11,581 nucleotides of DNA from Scenedesmus sp. ARA3 (Eukaryota > Chlorophyta > Chlorophyceae > Sphaeropleales > Scenedesmaceae), in the NCBI GenBank assembly GCA_004335835.1, contig RWJK01001980.1, positions 1-11,581 of the forward strand. Direction: 5' to 3'. The translations under genes were made by a program, and so were the position numbers. The notes under the pieces are model-generated. The model had not been told where the DNA came from. It did not search any database and worked only from the letters and a program-made list of their open reading frames with translations. Below are positions 8,401-11,581 of this stretch, piece by piece (within the stretch, counting starts at the first letter, position 1; every line of letters starts with the position of its first letter).

Positions 8401-8970
8401 TACAGTGTGCCTGTCTCGAGCAACGCGCTAGACGCAGCCCTCACCACAACTACGGCATGCCTGAGGGCCACCACTGCCTGCCCACCAAGCTCATACCCTA
8501 TCATAGACGCTACCAATGTCATTGTCAGCTGCCGTACCGCGCGTGGAACAACCACAGCCTGTGCTGCTGGCTTCGTGCCTATGTGTGGATTGGCTGCCAC
8601 AAGTACCCCCAATGATGGTGCGTGCACTATAATCACTACTGATGCATGTTCCGCATTTGGCGGTGCCACTGCCCCCAACACCACCTGCGCTCTTGCCGCT
8701 GCCAACAAGTTCCCGCTGGCAGCCGGATATCCAATCTTCACCGCTACTCTGCCCAGTCCACTTGGAGGGCCTCCAGCAACAACGGTGTCTTGCTGGGGAG
8801 CCACAGTGATCACGTGTGGGGCAACTGGGGCGCCTACCCCAACGGTCCTCAGAGTCAGGGCTACCACCGGCGGCGTGCTGAACGGCTGCACCAATGGGTT
8901 CAATGATGCGACATGGTGTAACAACTGGTGGACGGGTGCCAGCAGAAGCTGCATTGTGCAGTCTTCCTAG
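2353..8970 (+). CDS. Giant secreted Cys-repeat protein with Ser-Pro linker (6 exons)
   Basis: Hand-built model: exons 2353-2508, 2882-3064, 3332-3512, 3847-3903, 4260-4387 and 4654-8970. Intron phases are 0, 0, 1, 1, 0; the spliced length is 5022 nt, coding for 1673 residues ending at TAG. Every donor is GTGAG or GTGGG and every acceptor is CAG or TAG. Domains in order: signal peptide 1-26 (hydrophobic 9-20, AGA cleavage motif before R27); an N-terminal domain of about 27-198 with Cys62, 109, 149 and 199 and sequons at N42, 59, 75, 115, 129, 154 and 195; a Ser-Pro linker 201-235; then 236-1673, about 44 diverged two-cysteine units. There is no transmembrane segment or hydrophobic C-terminus, so secretion to the wall or matrix is inferred. 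ATG2353 is the first ATG once the 5' UTR intron is removed; Met6 is an alternative start that keeps the signal peptide. I do not recognise the family. A structural, adhesive or carbohydrate-binding role is possible; none is demonstrated. Confidence 0.85.
2509..2881 (+). other. Intron 1 (phase 0)
   Basis: Donor CAG|GTGGGT, acceptor CTCGCAG|G, 373 nt. Several in-frame stops make splicing necessary to join the signal peptide to exon 2. Holds a copy of a short sequence also found in intron 3 (2806-2830). Confidence 0.85.
2806..2830 (+). repeat. Segment shared between introns 1 and 3, copy 1
   Basis: TGGTGCCAGGA followed by (G/C)C(T/C)ACA(T/A)GTAACTA matches intron 3 at 3777-3801 in 22 of 25 positions. 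A further match, TTTGCACTTG, lies upstream of both (2771 and 3655). Suggests one diverged repeat family in both introns. Confidence 0.5.
3065..3331 (+). other. Intron 2 (phase 0)
   Basis: Donor GAC|GTGAGT, acceptor CCTGCAG|A, 267 nt. Just before the acceptor is a run of six CTG/TGC triplets (about 3306-3325), which takes the place of the usual polypyrimidine tract. Confidence 0.85.
3646..3738 (+). repeat. Intronic tandem repeat, 2 copies at 50-nt period
   Basis: Copies at 3646-3688 and 3696-3738 both run from GAACCTGGG through TTGCTGAGCA to ATCAGCTGA, with a handful of substitutions. A local duplication inside intron 3; no coding role. Confidence 0.7.
3777..3801 (+). repeat. Segment shared between introns 1 and 3, copy 2
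   Basis: Partner of 2806-2830. It lies downstream of the intron 3 tandem repeat, in the same order as in intron 1. Confidence 0.5.
3904..4259 (+). other. Intron 4 (phase 1)
   Basis: Donor CAG|GTGAGG, acceptor TGTGTAG|C, 356 nt. The split codon is Ala193. A short CTG run (about 4228-4242) precedes the acceptor, as in intron 2. The small exon 4 (57 nt) before it rests on splice signals and frame continuity. Confidence 0.75.
4260..4387 (+). repeat. Exon 5: (Ser-Pro)n hydroxyproline-type linker
   Basis: This 128-nt exon encodes residues 193-235. After Cys199 the sequence is almost pure Ser-Pro dipeptides, broken by Val-Pro-Val-Asp and Val-Ala. In green algae such Ser-Pro blocks are usual in wall and matrix glycoproteins (pherophorins, GP1, VSP types), where prolines are hydroxylated and O-glycosylated to give a stiff rod between two folded domains. 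At DNA level it is an imperfect AGCCCC/AGCCCA hexamer array, so its length is likely variable between strains. Phase 1 acceptor and phase 0 donor both keep the reading frame. Confidence 0.85.
4388..4653 (+). other. Intron 5 (phase 0)
   Basis: Donor CCT|GTGAGT, acceptor CTTGTAG|G, 266 nt. It joins the Ser-Pro linker to Asp236-Pro-Cys. An in-frame TAG immediately before 4654 shows the large exon cannot extend further upstream. Confidence 0.85.
4654..8967 (+). repeat. Tandem array of about 44 two-cysteine repeat units in one exon
   Basis: Residues 236-1673 lie on a single intronless exon and carry about 94 Cys by hand count (6.5%). Unit consensus: C-P-x(2-5)-[FY]-P-[ILV]-x-[LV]-x(5-25)-[VLI]-x-[GSE]-C, then a Thr/Ser/Asn/Ala-rich spacer of about 4-16 residues to the next unit. 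A clean example is residues 526-544 (5524-5580): CPAGYPTVLQNSLGGLAGC. Others begin CPATFPI, CPANFPI, CPSGYTF, CPPSSYPI. Mean spacing is about 33 residues and identity between units is low, so this is an old array. Units near 427-450 and the last two depart from the two-Cys rule. NxT sequons are frequent. The opening stretch 238-251 (C...NGTCTC) recalls an EGF-like end, but the array is not EGF. I know no named family with this pattern. Confidence 0.85.
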
Positions 8971-9571
8971 TAGCACAGCCTGTGTGCAAGCGCACTGTCG
9001 CGCTTCGTTTTCTAGCAATCCAGAAGCTAGCGGTGTGCACAACCAGCAGGGACAAGGCGGTTGGTGCTACCTGGATGGGTGTGTTGTGTGGAGCAAGACG
9101 TGCCCTGCACGCACGCACGCATCAGGCTACACCCCTTGTTTTGGTTGGGTATAGCAGTTGCATGGCTTTTGGCCTGTATAGCGTGTTCATCGACTGTCCA
9201 TATGATTTGTGTTTGTGGACTGCTGTGTCTGAGTGGGTCGCCGGTCTGCTGTGCAGCAGACGGGCTACACCAGCGCAAGCAGTATTATTGCAGCCACAGC
9301 ACAAGTGGCATGTCACTTGATTGCTTGATAGTACTGCAATGGCTTTCAGCTGTTGCTCAATGTTAATGCTGGGCCCTGCAGGTGGATAAGATGCACGCTG
9401 CCTTGACCAAAACGCGATCTTGTGCACACTGTTGGTAAAAAAAACAGGTGTGCACAGTGGCTTTGCACGTACCTAGTTGCAGCCAATGCACGAGCGTGCT
9501 GACCTGGTTGGCATGGTACATATGGTGATCTCTACTGGTCGGGTGACTTCAGGAATCCAGGAGCTATGTAA
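8971..9571 (+). terminator. 3' UTR with first TGTAA polyadenylation signal
   Basis: The stop TAG ends at 8970. The following DNA is T/G-rich, as in green-algal 3' UTRs, with a short CGCA run (about 9107-9121) and an A8 run (about 9436). The first TGTAA after the stop is at 9567-9571, predicting a cleavage site near 9585 and a UTR of about 600 nt. The next TGTAA, at 9862-9866, is an alternative end. Confidence 0.5.
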
Positions 9572-9777
9572 CAACTCGTTAGTTTACAGGAGACTTGCTA
9601 AGGCTTGCTGGGCTCATCCTTACATGCCATGTGCAAAATATCTGTCAACATCCTTCCGGCGCCACTGCACAACTTCAAACTTGCATATCTCAACATCTAA
9701 GGTTCACGCAGCCATGGTGGCCCTGGCGAACACCTTCTAGCGTGTGAAGCAATGTGTGCTTACAACCAACTTACAGC

Positions 9778-9885
9778 TCCACAACCAAATTTCAGCGCTC
9801 GCGTCTTACAGCTCGGCCACACCCTCAGTAAAGTAAAGTACGCATTATGTTGCATTATGCCTGTAATGTGCGACCTGGATGCATG
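9778..9885 (+). repeat. About 110-bp direct repeat, copy 1
   Basis: Runs from TCCACAACCAA to GACCTGGATGCA and aligns over its length with 11131-11244, with few small indels. The best-kept blocks are CTTACAGCTCGGCCACACC, TAAAGTAAAGTAC and TTATGTTGCATTATGC. A TAGCGTG also precedes both copies, directly in copy 2 and with about 30 extra nt in copy 1. Both contain TGTAAT, so it could be a duplicated 3' UTR end or a dispersed element. Confidence 0.85.
9862..9866 (+). terminator. Second TGTAA polyadenylation signal candidate
   Basis: TGTAA within repeat copy 1. The same motif in the same context is kept in repeat copy 2 (11221-11225), as expected if both are gene tails. Confidence 0.35.
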
Positions 9886-10332
9886 TTGCCGAGGGACGCC
9901 ATATATGTATATATTTTCCTTGCCACAAATGTTGACCGAAGCCATCGCAGCAAGAAAAGATTACAGCCGCTCAGCACGCAATACAAAACATGACGGACAT
10001 TTCACAAAACAAATCTATCAACAGTTTTTCACCTCAATAAATCCCTCATGTTACAAGTCAAACCTAACTGAAAAAGCCACAGCCGGACGGGTATTTTACG
10101 GCCCCGACCACTCGACCAGCAGCTGCTGCCCTAACACACCGTTGAAACGTCGACTTAGACATCTCTGCACACATAAGCGACGTACTGACAGTGACAACTC
10201 GGCACACACCCCACAAGGGCACACGCAGCCCAGGACAGCGCTCCAAACACACCTAGGGGCACACACCAGCATTACAGGTCGTTTCTTGCCAGGTACCCGC
10301 ATGACGCATATAACACGCCGTACTTGCAATAG
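9886..10332. other. Intergenic stretch, no supported gene
   Basis: A 225-codon + strand open frame (9752-10429) crosses this stretch and repeat copy 1. Its codons show no bias like the gene and its product is low in ordered composition, so I do not call it. The - strand sequence is T/G-rich with TGTAA motifs (e.g. TTACA on + near 10050), so the UTR of a - strand transcript is possible. Confidence 0.4.
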
Positions 10333-11082
10333 CTTGCTGATATTCGTTGGTATTACAAATGCATTGGAACGAGTGATGACGCTATTTTGGGGCGTGCTGA
10401 TGAGTGGGATCCTACCCATCATACTGTAGCTGTGCCACTACCCCCCTTGTTGTTGACTACTGATGCCAGTGATTCAAATATGGACATTGACTGACCTAGA
10501 GATGGATAAACTATTCAATGCCTGGCATGGGGAGCACCAGACGGCTGTGTGCCCGTGTCCGGCTTAGCGACCATGGCCATCTACTGTAACTGTTATAACA
10601 CCTATGCAAATGACTGCTGCATTCACACCGGTGCCCGAACTGTCGATGGTGACAGTATGTTATAACAACTGTACTACATGTGCTACTGATGTTGCTGGAT
10701 TACCTTCGACAAACAGCATTAGCTACACAAAGTATGATGAGTGTTGTAACATACATTGTTGCTATACTGCTGCCCTGTGAGCGTCCTTGTCATGACTGGA
10801 ACCTACACCATGGTCTGCCCAGGACTACATGCAAGCGGCGGGCAGGGATCACAGGTGATCCCGCCATTGGACCCGTAACGACCCTGCCCTGTAACGTTCT
10901 CTGCGCCTACAGGTGAGAACTCAAGAACTTCGCACGATGCTATGGTGCCGGGCAGCCGTGCCTACATGAACAGCCCCACTCGGAGTGCCAGGAGACGTTG
11001 GTGGGCGTCTTTTGGCTCAGCATTGCTTGAAGGTGCGCAGCTGTGCATGACCAGCGTCCTTTGGGATCCTGGCTTTGTCTAG
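10333..11082 (+). pseudogene. Possible decayed Cys-rich coding region
   Basis: Frame 1 is open in pieces 10333-10491, 10510-10662, about 10781-10875 and 10879-11079; the gap 10652-10777 is open in frame 2 instead. Stops fall at 10492, 10507, 10663, 10876 and 11080. The pieces have purine-N-pyrimidine codon periodicity and Cys-rich products (e.g. YCNCYNTYANDCC, VCYNNCTTCATD, ECCNIHCCYT). An acceptor-like GCAATAG precedes 10333, and a polyadenylation-type TGTAA follows at 11221. This pattern fits an old gene broken by stops and two frameshifts, or exons mis-joined by eye. RNY periodicity is also readable on the - strand, so the strand is not certain. No family recognised. Confidence 0.25.
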
Positions 11083-11130
11083 AATTCGTCATTTTACACA
11101 CCAGCATCACAGACAAGTAAAATAGCGTGC

Positions 11131-11244
11131 TCCACAACCAATTTACACAGCGCTCACATCTTACAGCTCGGCCACACCTGTTCTAAAGTAAAGTACTTGT
11201 TATGTTGCATTATGCTTGCTTGTAATGTCTGACCTGCATGCACG
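11131..11244 (+). repeat. About 110-bp direct repeat, copy 2
   Basis: Partner of 9778-9885, same orientation, about 1.35 kb downstream. It follows the last open fragment of the possible decayed gene (stop at 11080) by about 50 nt, with TGTAA at 11221. Confidence 0.85.
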
Positions 11245-11581
11245 CAGTAATGTTACGTTGAAACTCTCCTGCTACTTGCATCCTTAGCAGCAGCACCAGT
11301 ATATCTGAAGTTGAAGTAACCGTGAGGGCCTGGGGGACCCTTCAAGCTACGTGAGTGTGCATGGTAAAGATGGACGTTCTAGCATTAAAATGCAAATCTG
11401 CGCGCACCTTTAAGCATTGCTTGGCCAGGAGACCCCCCGCCCAAGGTCCCCCGGCGCTCCAAGCCTTGGAGCTTGGGGCTGTGCATGCAAGCACGGCTGT
11501 CCAGCATCGTGGCATCATAGTGTAGCACTGGATTTGTTACCTTGTGACATTCGACGGCCACATCGTCTGCACACGCTTGAC
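11245..11581. other. Right-end intergenic stretch
   Basis: No convincing open frame. Contains a perfect 8-bp dyad GCTCCAAG-C-CTTGGAGC at 11456-11472 within a GC-rich patch (11430-11480). No gene is supported. Confidence 0.5.

Noticed and set aside
8400..9042. Two - strand open frames of 183-184 codons opposite the 3' end of the large gene
   Set aside because: Antisense shadows of a GC-rich exon; the + frame is supported by Cys periodicity and splice-consistent continuity.
9752..10429. 225-codon + strand open frame
   Set aside because: Overlaps the 110-bp repeat, lacks the codon bias of the gene, and its product shows no domain, signal or periodicity; likely a chance frame.

Overview
The window looks like nuclear DNA of a core green alga (Chlorophyta). 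Five lines of evidence point there. The introns are 266-373 nt, with GTGAGT/GTGGGT-type donors and (C/T)AG acceptors. Most of the coding sequence has strongly G/C-ending codons. A (Ser-Pro)n linker like those of algal hydroxyproline-rich glycoproteins is present. TGTAA motifs, the green-algal polyadenylation signal, lie downstream of the stop. Intergenic DNA is long and less GC-rich. The species cannot be fixed from sequence alone.

Region by region: 1-1880 is AT-rich DNA without a credible gene, holding several inverted repeats. From about 1700 to 1965 lies a promoter with a perfect dyad, a repeated GTTCCGCGG box and a TATATAAG box. One large gene on the + strand occupies about 1965-9580 or 9870. 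It has a probable intron in the 5' UTR and six coding exons (2353-2508, 2882-3064, 3332-3512, 3847-3903, 4260-4387, 4654-8970). I assembled this model by hand; all phases join, giving 5022 nt of CDS and 1673 residues. The remaining 2 kb holds the 3' UTR, a roughly 110-bp sequence present twice (near 9.8 kb and 11.2 kb), and fragments of what may be a decayed coding region (10333-11082).

The encoded protein is the main item of interest. It has a signal peptide, a roughly 170-residue N-terminal domain with four cysteines and seven N-glycosylation sequons, and a Ser-Pro linker carried almost entirely by one exon. One 4.3-kb intronless exon then encodes about 44 diverged tandem units, each with two cysteines (CP...GC type), roughly 94 Cys in all. 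There is no transmembrane or GPI-type tail. I do not recognise the repeat as a named family. The architecture suggests a secreted, disulfide-rich cell-wall or extracellular-matrix protein, but its function is inferred and not shown.
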